A stretch of DNA of 64,000 nt from contig NZ_QUIV01000011.1 in NCBI RefSeq assembly GCF_003480315.1, forward strand, positions 1-64,000. The letters are read 5' to 3'. The position numbers were made by a program, and so were the translations under genes. This stretch comes from Clostridium sp. AM33-3. GTDB lineage: Bacteria; Bacillota; Clostridia; Lachnospirales; Lachnospiraceae. Below the pieces are notes generated by a model. That model worked only from the letters and a program-made list of their open reading frames with translations, had not been told where the DNA came from and searched no databases. Shown here one piece after another: positions 1-8,452 of the stretch; position 1 is the stretch's first letter, and each line of letters opens with the position of its first letter.

Positions 1-103
1 CAATAGGCGGCGCAGTGAACAAAGCGCAAAATTCCACCGTTTCTGCGTTTCTGTACGCGCTTTCCGGAACTTCGGACCTTTTAGTGGTTCCGTCTCAATA
101 TTT

Positions 104-1639
104 TTATTTCCTGACGGAATCAAATTCTCTGCAGATTTCCTCGGATGGTGCCTTGGTTGCCAGAGATACGATCACGATGGCCAGTGCGGATACAAGGAAT
201 GCCGGAAGCAGTTCATAAATATTCCAGGTGCCTCCCATCGGGCGTACCAGGTATTTCCATACGAATACCATCACGCCGCCTGTTACCATTCCGGCCAGGG
301 CACCCTGCAGGTTAGTGCGCTTCCAGAACAGGGCGAAGAGTACCAGCGGGCCGAATGCGGCACCGAAGCCTGCCCATGCGAAGGATACGATGTAGAATAC
401 GGAGCTGTCCGGGTTCCAGGCCAGGAATACACCGACAATGGCAATACCGACTACGGTCAGGCGGGCTGCCATCATGGAAGCTGCCGTGCTCATTTTAATC
501 TTTAAGAAATCCTGGAGCAGATTCTGGGAGACACCGGATGCTGCGGTTAACAGCTGGGAGTCTGCGGTGGACATGGTGCACGCCAGGATACCGGCCAGAA
601 CCACGCCCGCAACCAGGGAAAGCAGGAAGTTGTGCTGTCCCAGCAGATGCGCGAACTGGATGATGACGGTCTCAGACTCAGAGCTCTGGGTAAAGAGCGG
701 GATTGCGCCCGCCACGGAAGCAGCATAACCGATGATGCCGATTAAGATAGCCACGCACATGGAAATTAGTACCCATACGGTTGCGATCCGGCGAGAAAGG
801 GTCAGCTTTTTCTCATCCTCAATTGCCATGAAGCGGAGCAGGATATGCGGCATACCGAAATAGCCAAGTCCCCATGCCACGGTAGATATGATGGTCAGCA
901 GACTGTATGGAGCTGCGTTTCCGCTTGCACGGTCATGAATGTGGTTCATGGAAAGGTAACCGGCCAGGGAGGTTGCATTGTTTACGACCTCGTCCCAGCC
1001 ACCGGCCATGTGGATACCGTAAAATACAATGATGATCAGAGAGATGGTCATAACAACACTCTGGATGAGGTCAGTGGTAGACACTGCCATAAAGCCTCCC
1101 ATGACAGTATATCCTACAATAACAATGGCGCCTACGATCATGGCAACGTGATAATCTGCTCCGAACAGGCTGGAGAACAGGGTTCCGATAGCCTTAAAGC
1201 CGGAGGCGGTGTACGGAATAAAGAAAATCAGGATGATGATCGCGGAGATGCACATCAGGATATTCTTCTGATCGTGAAAACGTCTGGAGAAGAAATCCGG
1301 GATGGTGATGGCATTGCAGACTACAGAATAGCGGCGAAGTCTCTGTGCTACGATCAGCCAGTTTAAATAAGTGCCAATGCCAAGGCCGATGGCAGTCCAG
1401 CCTGCGTCCGCGATGCCGGAAAGATAAGCCACACCCGGAAGTCCCATAAGGAGCCAGCTGCTCATGTCGGATGCCTCCGCGCTCATGGCGGTTACAAGCG
1501 GTCCGAGCTTCCGGCCGCCTAAGTAGAAATCGTCAGCGGAATCGCCGCTGCCCTGTTTGCTGAAATAGAATCCCACGTATACCATTGCCGCAAGATAAAT
1601 GACAATGGCTGCCAGGATTCCAATCTGTCCTGATAGCAT
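104..1639 (-). CDS. putP: Sodium/proline symporter (SSS family)
   Basis: Sodium-coupled proline importer of the solute:sodium symporter family, an integral membrane protein. The 511 residues show about 13 hydrophobic segments, an N-terminal membrane helix followed by an FYLGGRKLG stretch, and the conserved ASDMSSWLLMGLPG segment around residue 56, typical of PutP. Length matches the family (about 500). The ATG at 1639 is preceded by GAGGAGG. It stands alone: the next gene on this strand lies behind a 379-bp gap holding a mobile element. Family assignment is firm; proline as substrate is inferred from the strong PutP resemblance. Confidence 0.93.
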   Translation of the reverse strand: MLSGQIGILAAIVIYLAAMVYVGFYFSKQGSGDSADDFYLGGRKLGPLVTAMSAEASDMSSWLLMGLPGVAYLSGIADAGWTAIGLGIGTYLNWLIVAQRLRRYSVVCNAITIPDFFSRRFHDQKNILMCISAIIILIFFIPYTASGFKAIGTLFSSLFGADYHVAMIVGAIVIVGYTVMGGFMAVSTTDLIQSVVMTISLIIIVFYGIHMAGGWDEVVNNATSLAGYLSMNHIHDRASGNAAPYSLLTIISTVAWGLGYFGMPHILLRFMAIEDEKKLTLSRRIATVWVLISMCVAILIGIIGYAASVAGAIPLFTQSSESETVIIQFAHLLGQHNFLLSLVAGVVLAGILACTMSTADSQLLTAASGVSQNLLQDFLKIKMSTAASMMAARLTVVGIAIVGVFLAWNPDSSVFYIVSFAWAGFGAAFGPLVLFALFWKRTNLQGALAGMVTGGVMVFVWKYLVRPMGGTWNIYELLPAFLVSALAIVIVSLATKAPSEEICREFDSVRK

Positions 1640-2018
1640 AAATTTTCCTCCTCATTCCCTTTGTCGGCATAAATAAAGAACCGACGTAACTGTTCAGTAC
1701 CTTCACAGTCACGAGCAAAAATCCATGAAAAATTGCCTGCGGCAATGGGATTTTTGCCTGCCCGCCTATGTTTTCTTACGGTCAGCGCAGTAAATGCGCA
1801 GACCTACTGAACGGTTACGAACCGACAGCATGATGTGCTCAATTATAGCATGAACTAAAATAGACCACAATACAGAATGAAGTATAGAATGAATACTGTA
1901 CGATTAGTGAAATATAAGCGAAAAACACTAGATTTTATAAGAAAAACAGAGTAGACGATATAATAAAAGAAAGTCAATACAAAAATTAAAATTTTTCATT
2001 TTTACAGCTTCCGGCCGG
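1640..2018. other. Gene-free stretch holding a MITE
   Basis: 379 bases without a credible gene. The left part carries the 133-bp element listed separately (1686-1818 plus 8-bp duplications). The right part (about 1835-1990) is strongly A+T-rich with no recognisable open frame. At its far end, around 2005-2034, GCTTCC and GGAAGC arms flank the tetR stop on the minus strand and are followed by a weak T tract, so they may act as a terminator. Confidence 0.6.
1686..1818 (+). mobile_element. IS66-like non-autonomous element (MITE) with 8-bp target duplication
   Basis: 133 bp bounded by inverted ends GTAACTGTTCAGTA (1686-1699) and TACTGAACGGTTAC (1805-1818), which match at 13 of 14 positions. It is flanked by perfect direct repeats GAACCGAC at 1678-1685 and 1819-1826. 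It encodes no protein and contains three hairpins: GTAACTGT/ACAGTCAC, a long one with GCAAAAATCC/GGATTTTTGC arms, and GGTCaGCGCA/TGCGCaGACC. Ends starting GTAA and 8-bp duplications are hallmarks of the IS66 family. A 76-bp related copy lies at 18653-18728 and a 27-bp version at 37966-37992. Confidence 0.8.
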
Positions 2019-2603
2019 TCAGGGCTGGAAGCTGCTTAAGAATCCGGGCATGACTTTCCCGGCATATTCCACCAGGGAATACTCTCCCGAGCAGAGGCAC
2101 CAGTCATAGAGAAGCGCCCGCTCGCACAGGGCATAGAGCTTTACCATCTCGTTCACATTCGAGCGGGTACTGAGCTGTCCGTCTGCCTGCCCCTTTGCAA
2201 TGATCTTCCGCAGAAGCTTGTAATAAATACGGTTATGGTCCAGCAGATGCTTCTCACCATTGGTGGTAAGCTGGGTGGAATAAAGTCTTGCCAGAAGATC
2301 CAGGGAGATGCTGTTTTCGATCATACGAAACAGTTCCTGGTTTAAGAAGAGAAGCTGGTCCATGGCGCTCATGGCCGGTGTCAGCTCCAGGGTAAGCGCT
2401 TCATATTTTTCATCAAACAGGGAGCTTAAGGTGGAAAGAAGCGCGTCCTTGCCGTCAAAATAGTGGTAAAAGGACCCCTTGGAGGTGCCGGACAGGTCAA
2501 TGATCTCTTCCACGGTGGTATCCTCATAGCCCTGCTCATAGAAGAGCTTCCATGCGGCATTTACAATTTTTCCGCGTGTGTTTCGTGCGTTTTTCTTTGC
2601 CAT
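2019..2603 (-). CDS. TetR/AcrR family transcriptional regulator
   Basis: One-component DNA-binding repressor type, 194 residues. The N-terminal helix-turn-helix is evident: KIVNAAWKLFYEQGYEDTTV, then EEIIDLSGTSKGSFYHYFDGKDALL at about residues 25-50. The C-terminal part is a ligand/dimer domain without recognisable specificity. I chose the ATG at 2603 because AGGAGG sits just upstream and homology starts there; an in-frame extension to 2729 runs into the MATE gene and has no site. It is last in a minus-strand operon behind the MATE exporter (55-bp gap), so it probably senses a compound exported or processed by that operon. Confidence 0.9.
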   Translation of the reverse strand: MAKKNARNTRGKIVNAAWKLFYEQGYEDTTVEEIIDLSGTSKGSFYHYFDGKDALLSTLSSLFDEKYEALTLELTPAMSAMDQLLFLNQELFRMIENSISLDLLARLYSTQLTTNGEKHLLDHNRIYYKLLRKIIAKGQADGQLSTRSNVNEMVKLYALCERALLYDWCLCSGEYSLVEYAGKVMPGFLSSFQP

Positions 2604-2658
2604 AATATCCTCCTGCTTTTTTCTGTTCTGCTGTTTTGGCGCTTCCCGGGCAGCCGCG

Positions 2659-4053
2659 TTATTTCCGCCATTTTCGGCTCTTGATCCGCCAGATACACAG
2701 CAGCATGCGGATGAAGCAGTCTGCGGCAATGGCCAGCCATACGCCTGTCACGCCCAGTGCCAGGGGGTGGATTGCCAGCCATACCAGGCCGATCCGCAGT
2801 CCCCACATACCGATGATGCTCACCAGAAGGGAGAAACGCACATCGCCGGAGCCGCGGCTGATGCCGCCAGCGATGACGGTAAAGCTGAAGAAGATTTCCG
2901 TGGCTGCCGCAATAAACAGCGTTTTGCTGCCCAGGGCAATGACCTCAGGCTCCCGGCTGAACAGGCTGATGATTGGCCCTGAAAAAATGGCAACCGGCAC
3001 GCAGGCCGCGATAATAACGGCAGAACCGATCCAGCAGATGCGGAAGGCGAACCGGTCCGCCAGATCCCTGCGTCCGGCACCAAGAGCCTGGCCCACCAGC
3101 GCGGTAGCTGTGTAGGCGAAGCCGTAGGCAGGCAGATAAAGCAGTCCCTCGGTCTGATTGGTCAGATAGTGCGCTGCCAGGGAAATGGTTCCAAGACCGG
3201 AGATCATGGCGGTTAAGGCTACCTGTCCGGAGGTCAGGGTCAGACGTTCCAGAAGAACCGGAATGCTGATATGCCAGAGCTGACCGAGTACCTGCCGTTC
3301 CACGTGGTAATCTGTATGGAACGGATTCAGCCGGATCGGTGTTTTGGCAGTTGTCAGGAACACCAGCAGAATGACCAGCAGAAGCATCTGGGAGAGCATG
3401 GTGGAGCAGGCCGCTCCTGCCACACCAAGGCCGGCGCCCCAGATGGAAATGGTGTGGGAGCCGATGGTCAGGCTTCGTGCCGGATAGATCAGGAAAAAGT
3501 TTCCGACAATGTTGGCTGCATTAGAGGTCAGATTGGCAGCCAGCGGGATCCGCGTGTTTCCGGCAGAACGGAAAATTGCGGAGAGTACTACCGAGAGTGT
3601 CTGGGCCGTGAGGCCGTAGCCGATGATCTGCATGTAGCGCTGTGCCTGGGGAATGACCTCCGGAGCAGCACCAAGCCAGATGGGGAGCGGATGGCAGATG
3701 AGCTCCACGCCAAGAGCCAGCAAAAGACCAAGCACGGCTGCGCACACAAGTCCCTGGGCCGTGATCCGGCGGGAACGAGCATCATCGCCGGAGCCCACCG
3801 CATGGGAGATCAGATAGGAAAAGCCCACGCTTAAGGATGTGATAAAGCCATTGATGAGCCAGATGCTGGAAATGTTGACAGCCACTGCGGCAGTGGCAGA
3901 AGCACCGATGGAGCCTACCATGGCGGTGTCTGCCAGAGAAGCCATACAGATCAGAAACTGCTCCAGGATCGCGGGCCAGGCCAGCTTCAGGATGGTACGG
4001 TTTAAGTGGCTCTGTGCCTGATCGGAGAGAATATCCGGCACCTGTTTATTCAT
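2659..4053 (-). CDS. MATE family efflux transporter
   Basis: Na+- or H+-driven multidrug/toxin exporter, 464 residues with about 12 hydrophobic helices in two similar halves. The N-terminus (LKLAWPAILEQFLICMASLADTAMVG) is the classic MatE opening. The ATG at 4053 lies 8 bp inside the 3' end of the upstream deacetylase gene, which implies translational coupling. With two hydrolases upstream and a TetR gene downstream it forms a four-gene minus-strand unit. The substrate cannot be read from sequence. Confidence 0.92.
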   Translation of the reverse strand: MNKQVPDILSDQAQSHLNRTILKLAWPAILEQFLICMASLADTAMVGSIGASATAAVAVNISSIWLINGFITSLSVGFSYLISHAVGSGDDARSRRITAQGLVCAAVLGLLLALGVELICHPLPIWLGAAPEVIPQAQRYMQIIGYGLTAQTLSVVLSAIFRSAGNTRIPLAANLTSNAANIVGNFFLIYPARSLTIGSHTISIWGAGLGVAGAACSTMLSQMLLLVILLVFLTTAKTPIRLNPFHTDYHVERQVLGQLWHISIPVLLERLTLTSGQVALTAMISGLGTISLAAHYLTNQTEGLLYLPAYGFAYTATALVGQALGAGRRDLADRFAFRICWIGSAVIIAACVPVAIFSGPIISLFSREPEVIALGSKTLFIAAATEIFFSFTVIAGGISRGSGDVRFSLLVSIIGMWGLRIGLVWLAIHPLALGVTGVWLAIAADCFIRMLLCIWRIKSRKWRK

Positions 4054-4882
4054 GATCCGGTACCTGGAAGCCGTTTTCTTTTAATACCCAGGATGCAACG
4101 GCACGGTTGGTATCCAGCCAGGCACCGTGGGATTTCATGTAGCCGATCAGGCGGCTGAGCATCTGCACGCGGCTGGCCCGGCCTACAAACTGCGGATGCA
4201 GCACAAAATTGATCATGCGGCCCTCTACAGCCAGGGAATCAAATTCCTCCTTCCAGATCTCAAACATCTCATCCGGTGATTTGAGTCCGTAGCGCTCCGG
4301 GGCAGCATCGGTATAAAAGTCGTAGGCGGTATCATCGAAAATGGAATCCTTCGGAAGCTCCACCAACGGAACGGTCTTACCGTCGATCTGATGAAGAAAC
4401 GGGCCGTCACTGTCGCGCCAGTTGCTGCTGTAAATATAGCCATGCTCCAAAAACAGGCGCAGGCTGTAGTCATGGATAACGCCGCCCGGTGCCCGGTGTC
4501 CGGCAATCTTCTGCCCGGTCAGATCGTAGATGATCTTCTCACTGCGGTGCATGGTGGCATCTTCCTGCTCATAGGTAGTTTTTGTGGATTCCTCATGCAG
4601 ATAACCATGAAAACCGATGTCGTGTCCTCTGCGTGCAATCTCCTTCACGACCTCCGGGTAATGCTCAGCGACTACGCCGGGAATGAAAAAGGTTGCCTTT
4701 ACCTGGTGGCTGTCCAGCATGTCAAGGATGCGCGGGACACCCTGTTTGGGGCCATAGGCGCCGCGGGAAAGGTTTGTCATATGGGCAGTACTGCCGTCTC
4801 CGTGAGTTGTCCACATCGTTTCTGCGTCCAGGTCAAATGCCATCATTACGGCAATGCGTTTGTTGTCAGGCCAGTTCATCAT
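4046..4882 (-). CDS. Polysaccharide deacetylase-fold hydrolase (PuuE/HpPgdA-like), second copy
   Basis: Carbohydrate esterase 4 / NodB-fold hydrolase, 278 residues. Visible motifs are FDLDAE (metal Asp, near residue 15), HGYLHEE (metal His) and GHRAPGG. The full-length NodB domain without signal peptide, with FDxDAE, resembles the PuuE allantoinase / H. pylori PgdA subgroup that acts on cyclic imides or acylated amines in the cytoplasm. The start at 4882 has GGAGG 9 nt upstream and overlaps the previous gene's TGA as ATGA. It is a paralogue of the upstream gene. The substrate is unknown; the tandem arrangement suggests a heteromeric enzyme or two related substrates. Confidence 0.85.
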   Translation of the reverse strand: MMNWPDNKRIAVMMAFDLDAETMWTTHGDGSTAHMTNLSRGAYGPKQGVPRILDMLDSHQVKATFFIPGVVAEHYPEVVKEIARRGHDIGFHGYLHEESTKTTYEQEDATMHRSEKIIYDLTGQKIAGHRAPGGVIHDYSLRLFLEHGYIYSSNWRDSDGPFLHQIDGKTVPLVELPKDSIFDDTAYDFYTDAAPERYGLKSPDEMFEIWKEEFDSLAVEGRMINFVLHPQFVGRASRVQMLSRLIGYMKSHGAWLDTNRAVASWVLKENGFQVPDHE

Positions 4883-5748
4883 GCTCTGTTTCCTCCGTTC
4901 TGCTTCTGTACATAACGCGCTACATCCTCGCAGGTGGTGATCCATGCGCCGTGATTCTGCATATAGGCAATGAATTCGCCTACCATGCCGATGCGGCTCG
5001 CGCGGCCGATCATCTGCGGATGCAGCTTTAAGATGAAGATCTTGTTGCCCTCCAGGGCCAGACCGTCAAATTCATGCTTCCAGTTGCCGAAGACCTCCCG
5101 GTTCGGGTACATACAGCGGACTGCAGGATCGCTGAAGGTGAAATAGTAATAGGTAAAGTCATCCATGGTGATATCGTTTGGGAGCTCTACCAGGGGCAGC
5201 TCCTTTTGATCCTTTTCCCAGAGATAAGCCCAGTCACAGTCCTTCATGGAAGAGCTGTACAGATAGCCCCGCTCAGCCAGAAGCTCCGGCATAAAATCCT
5301 GGAGCACGCTTTCCGGTGCCCGGTGTCCCACCGGCTTTTTTCCGGTAATCTCTGCGAGCAGTGCTTCACTTTTATCCAGGATTTTTATCATCTCGTCCCG
5401 GGAAAGCTCCGGATCGGATTCATGCCGGTAGCCGTGGCAGGCCAGCTCATGGCCGTGTCGGTGGATTTCCTCTACGGTATCCCGGTAGGTCTCGATCACA
5501 GCGCCCGGCACAAAAAAGGTAGATTTGATATTCATGGTATCTAACATATCAAGGCATCTGGCCAGTCCCTCATGGGGGCCGTACTGGCCTCGTGAAAAAT
5601 CGGTAAAGCCAATGCTCGTTCCCTTGCTTTTGGCGCGGGATATCCGTAAAAATTCAGCGTCATAATCAAATGTAACCATCACGGCAATGCGTTTGCCGTC
5701 TGGCCAGGAAAACGCTGGTCCGTTTGTTTTTCCATCTGCAATGTACAT
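4879..5748 (-). CDS. Polysaccharide deacetylase-fold hydrolase (PuuE/HpPgdA-like), first copy
   Basis: NodB-fold metal hydrolase of 289 residues, first gene of the minus-strand operon. Motifs are TFDYDAEF near the N-terminus, HGYRHESDPE and GHRAPESV. There is no signal peptide, so it is cytoplasmic. I start it at 5748, behind AAGGAGC; a longer in-frame start at 5808 lacks a site. It ends in a 4-bp ATGA overlap with the second copy. Family is clear; the activity (cyclic amide ring opening versus N-deacetylation) is not. A divergent amino-acid ABC importer lies on the other side of its promoter region. Confidence 0.85.
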   Translation of the reverse strand: MYIADGKTNGPAFSWPDGKRIAVMVTFDYDAEFLRISRAKSKGTSIGFTDFSRGQYGPHEGLARCLDMLDTMNIKSTFFVPGAVIETYRDTVEEIHRHGHELACHGYRHESDPELSRDEMIKILDKSEALLAEITGKKPVGHRAPESVLQDFMPELLAERGYLYSSSMKDCDWAYLWEKDQKELPLVELPNDITMDDFTYYYFTFSDPAVRCMYPNREVFGNWKHEFDGLALEGNKIFILKLHPQMIGRASRIGMVGEFIAYMQNHGAWITTCEDVARYVQKQNGGNRA

Positions 5749-5925
5749 AAAATGCTCCTTTCGCGGTCTGAAAACTCTCTTTATATATAGGAAGAGTTTT
5801 CCTTTCATAGTTCGATTATAAGCATGGGAAAGATCAATGTCAACCGCCCTGTCGGGTATAACCGCGCGGCCATGTTCTTATAAATATTTCGTATGGGAAT
5901 TTATGAATAATATTCATCTGTATAG

Positions 5926-5954
5926 TTGAAATGGGGAAATAAAAGTGTTATAAT
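5926..5954 (+). promoter_or_regulatory. Sigma-A type promoter of the amino-acid ABC operon
   Basis: TTGAAA at 5926-5931, a 17-bp spacer, and TATAAT at 5949-5954, some 55 bp before the binding-protein start codon. Confidence 0.75.
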
Positions 5955-6008
5955 CAGCCGGAATGTTTATTTTTATGCACGATCATATACATGAGGAGGA
6001 ATGAAATT

Positions 6009-6890
6009 ATGAAAAAACATATTCTTTTTGCAGCCGGTGCAATGCTGGCAGCTGTGCTTATGACCGGATGCGGCAGCAAGCCGGCAGAGACCACCGCAGC
6101 AGCGACAGCTGCCGAGACAGAGAGCACTGCAGCAGAGACAACACAAGCAGCAGGCAGCGAAGCAGAGAGCAGTGAGGCTGAGGTATCTGCAGATAACCCG
6201 TTTGCAGGCAAGACCGTGAAGGTTGGCTGTTCCGCAACCTTTGTTCCGTTTGAGTCCATCGAGATGGCAGCAGACGGAAGCAAGAACTATGTTGGCATGA
6301 ATATTGATATTGTTAAGGCAATCGTTGAGAAAAACGGAGGAAGCGTTGAGTTTGTAGATATGCCGTTTAAGAGCCTGATGGCAGCAATCCAGGCCGGCCA
6401 GATTGATTTCTGCAGCGGCGGCATGGCACCGACCGAGGAGCGTGAGAAGACTCTGGATTTCTCCGAAATCTTCTTCTATCCGAGAAATGCGATCGTTTAC
6501 CGCGCAGAGGATGATTACCCGGATCTGGATTCCCTCCAGGGCAAGACCGTAGCATATGTATTTGGTACCAACTATCAGCAGGTAGCTGAAAGTATCCCGG
6601 ATGTCAATGCAGTTGGTATTCAGGGAAGCCCGGCCTGCATCGAGGAAGTAAAGAGTAAACGTGCGGATGCCTGCATCATTGATGGCGCCGGCGCAAGCGA
6701 ATTCCTGAAGAACAACGATACGTTAAAGATGAGCCTTCTGGACAAGACCGATGACTGCTTTGCAATCGGCTTCCCGAAGGAGTCTCCGTACTATGAGACC
6801 TTCAACAACACTCTGAAAGAGATGATGGATGACGGCGAGTTAAACAAGATCATCGCAGAGCACTTAAGCGAGCAGTTCATCCTGGACTAA
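6009..6890 (+). CDS. Polar amino-acid ABC transporter substrate-binding lipoprotein
   Basis: Extracellular solute-binding protein (SBP_bac_3 type), 293 residues. Signal peptide with lipobox LMTGC near residue 22, then a low-complexity Ala/Glu/Thr linker, then the binding domain (VKVGCSATFVPFESIE, MNIDIVKAIVEKNGG, GGMAPTEEREKTLDFSE). The last motif, with its TEER arginine, is typical of glutamine/arginine/cystine-type binders. Start chosen at 6009, behind GAGGAGG. First of a three-gene importer operon with permease and ATPase directly downstream. Exact amino acid not determinable. Confidence 0.93.
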   Translation: MKKHILFAAGAMLAAVLMTGCGSKPAETTAAATAAETESTAAETTQAAGSEAESSEAEVSADNPFAGKTVKVGCSATFVPFESIEMAADGSKNYVGMNIDIVKAIVEKNGGSVEFVDMPFKSLMAAIQAGQIDFCSGGMAPTEEREKTLDFSEIFFYPRNAIVYRAEDDYPDLDSLQGKTVAYVFGTNYQQVAESIPDVNAVGIQGSPACIEEVKSKRADACIIDGAGASEFLKNNDTLKMSLLDKTDDCFAIGFPKESPYYETFNNTLKEMMDDGELNKIIAEHLSEQFILD

Positions 6891-6912
6891 TTTTGAAAAG
6901 AAAGGAAATCAT

Positions 6913-7581
6913 ATGAAGCTTGATTTTAGCAGTGTCTGGCAGTATTGGCCGTTCTTATACCATGGTGCACTGACTACTTTAAAAATAACGGCCATGGCGG
7001 CGGTACTTGGATTTATACTGGGTGTGCTTCTGTCGCTGATCAAAATCAGTAAATGTAAGCCTCTTGTCTGGTTTGGTAACTTTTACACCTCGATCTTCCG
7101 TGGTACCCCGCTTCTGGTACAGCTCTGTATCGTGCATTTTGGCCTTCCGCAGTTAACCGGTATGACCCTTACCACGATGCAGTCCGGTGTGCTGACCTTC
7201 TCACTGAACTCAGCTGCATATATTTCCGAGATTTTCCGTGGCGGAATCAATGCCATTGACCGCGGACAGTATGAGGCTGCCATGTCCCTGGGTGTGGGAT
7301 ATCGGGACATGATGAAGGATATCATCCTTCCGCAGGCAGTCAAGCATATCCTGCCGAGCCTGGTAAATGAGGCAATTTCCCTGTTAAAAGAGTCTTCCAT
7401 CCTTTCCTATATCGGAGCGGTGGAACTGCTTCGTGCAGCAGACCAGATCACGGTACTGACCTTCCGGTTCTTTGAGCCGTATCTGGTGATCGCATTGATC
7501 TATTATGTTTTTGTCATGCTGCTGTCTATGGTAGCCAGTCGTGTAGAAAGGTGGGTGAACCGAAGTGATCGAGTTTCATGA
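6913..7581 (+). CDS. Amino-acid ABC transporter permease (HisM/GlnP type)
   Basis: Inner-membrane permease of 222 residues with the standard N-terminal segment ([23 protein letters not shown]) and the EAA loop [28 protein letters not shown], the contact site for the ATPase. [14 protein letters not shown] matches the family's RGTPLLVQ signature. It follows the binding protein by 22 bp and overlaps the ATPase start by 17 bp, indicating one transcript. Confidence 0.94.
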   Translation: MKLDFSSVWQYWPFLYHGALTTLKITAMAAVLGFILGVLLSLIKISKCKPLVWFGNFYTSIFRGTPLLVQLCIVHFGLPQLTGMTLTTMQSGVLTFSLNSAAYISEIFRGGINAIDRGQYEAAMSLGVGYRDMMKDIILPQAVKHILPSLVNEAISLLKESSILSYIGAVELLRAADQITVLTFRFFEPYLVIALIYYVFVMLLSMVASRVERWVNRSDRVS

Positions 7582-8287
7582 TGTCCATAAGAGTTTTGGC
7601 TCTCTTGATGTGTTAAAAGGAATCAATTTAAAGATTGAAAAGAGCCAGGTTGTTACCCTGATCGGTCCTTCCGGTTCCGGTAAATCCACGATCCTGCGGT
7701 GCATGAACCTGCTGGAGCGGCCGACCAGCGGCCAGGTGCTCATTGAAGGACAGGACATTACGGCACCGAAGACCGACATTCAGAAGATCCGCAAGGATAT
7801 CGGCATGGTGTTCCAGCATTTCAATCTGTTTCCGCATATGACAGTCATGGAAAACATGGTCTATGCGCCGATCCGGGTCAATAAGATGCCGAAGGATCAG
7901 GCGAAGGAAAAGGCTCTGGAGCTTTTAAAGCTGGTCGGCCTGACCGAGAAGGCAGACGTGTATCCGGGCAAGCTTTCCGGAGGACAGAAGCAACGTATAG
8001 CCATCGCGCGGGCGCTGGCCATGGAGCCGAAGATTATGCTGTTCGATGAGCCGACCAGCGCACTGGATCCGGAGATGGTAAAAGAGGTTCTGGAGGTAAT
8101 CAAGGGTCTGGCCCACACCGGGATCACCATGGCGCTTGTTACCCATGAGATGGGCTTTGCAAGGGAAGTCTCCGACCGCATCTGCTTCATCGATAACGGG
8201 CAGATCGTGGAGGACTCCAACCCGGCCGAATTCTTTTCAAACCCGAAGAGCGAGCGTGCACAGAACTTCCTCGAGAAGGTGCTGTAG
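7565..8287 (+). CDS. Amino-acid ABC transporter ATP-binding protein (GlnQ type)
   Basis: ATPase of the importer, 240 residues. Walker [10 protein letters not shown] (about residue 34), Q-loop [11 protein letters not shown], signature LSGGQKQR, Walker [14 protein letters not shown] and switch His in VTHEMGF are all intact. Starts with GTG at 7565 inside the permease gene, behind AAGGTGGG. Ends just before a strong terminator. Confidence 0.96.
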   Translation: MIEFHDVHKSFGSLDVLKGINLKIEKSQVVTLIGPSGSGKSTILRCMNLLERPTSGQVLIEGQDITAPKTDIQKIRKDIGMVFQHFNLFPHMTVMENMVYAPIRVNKMPKDQAKEKALELLKLVGLTEKADVYPGKLSGGQKQRIAIARALAMEPKIMLFDEPTSALDPEMVKEVLEVIKGLAHTGITMALVTHEMGFAREVSDRICFIDNGQIVEDSNPAEFFSNPKSERAQNFLEKVL

Positions 8288-8307
8288 ATCATATTGCAGA
8301 ATGCCGG

Positions 8308-8345
8308 ACGGCAGTGCGTACAAAAAATACGTACTGCCGTTTTTG
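8308..8345 (+). terminator. Rho-independent terminator after the ABC operon
   Basis: Arms ACGGCAGTGCGTA and TACGTACTGCCGT around an A-rich loop, followed by a T tract. Confidence 0.85.
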
Positions 8346-8355
8346 CATAAAAGAT

Positions 8356-8384
8356 TTGACATTCCTGCCGCGACAGGATATAGT
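8356..8384 (+). promoter_or_regulatory. Sigma-A type promoter of the FUSC gene
   Basis: Consensus TTGACA at 8356-8361, 17-bp spacer, TATAGT at 8379-8384, directly behind the preceding terminator. Confidence 0.75.
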
Positions 8385-8452
8385 TCTTAATACATTGCTG
8401 TTTTCCGTCCGGGCAGACTGCAATGGATAAAAAGAAAAAAGGCAGGGATGTT

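Noticed and set aside
3271..3834. 187-codon plus-strand open frame
   Set aside because: Antisense to the MATE transporter gene; composition typical of a shadow frame.
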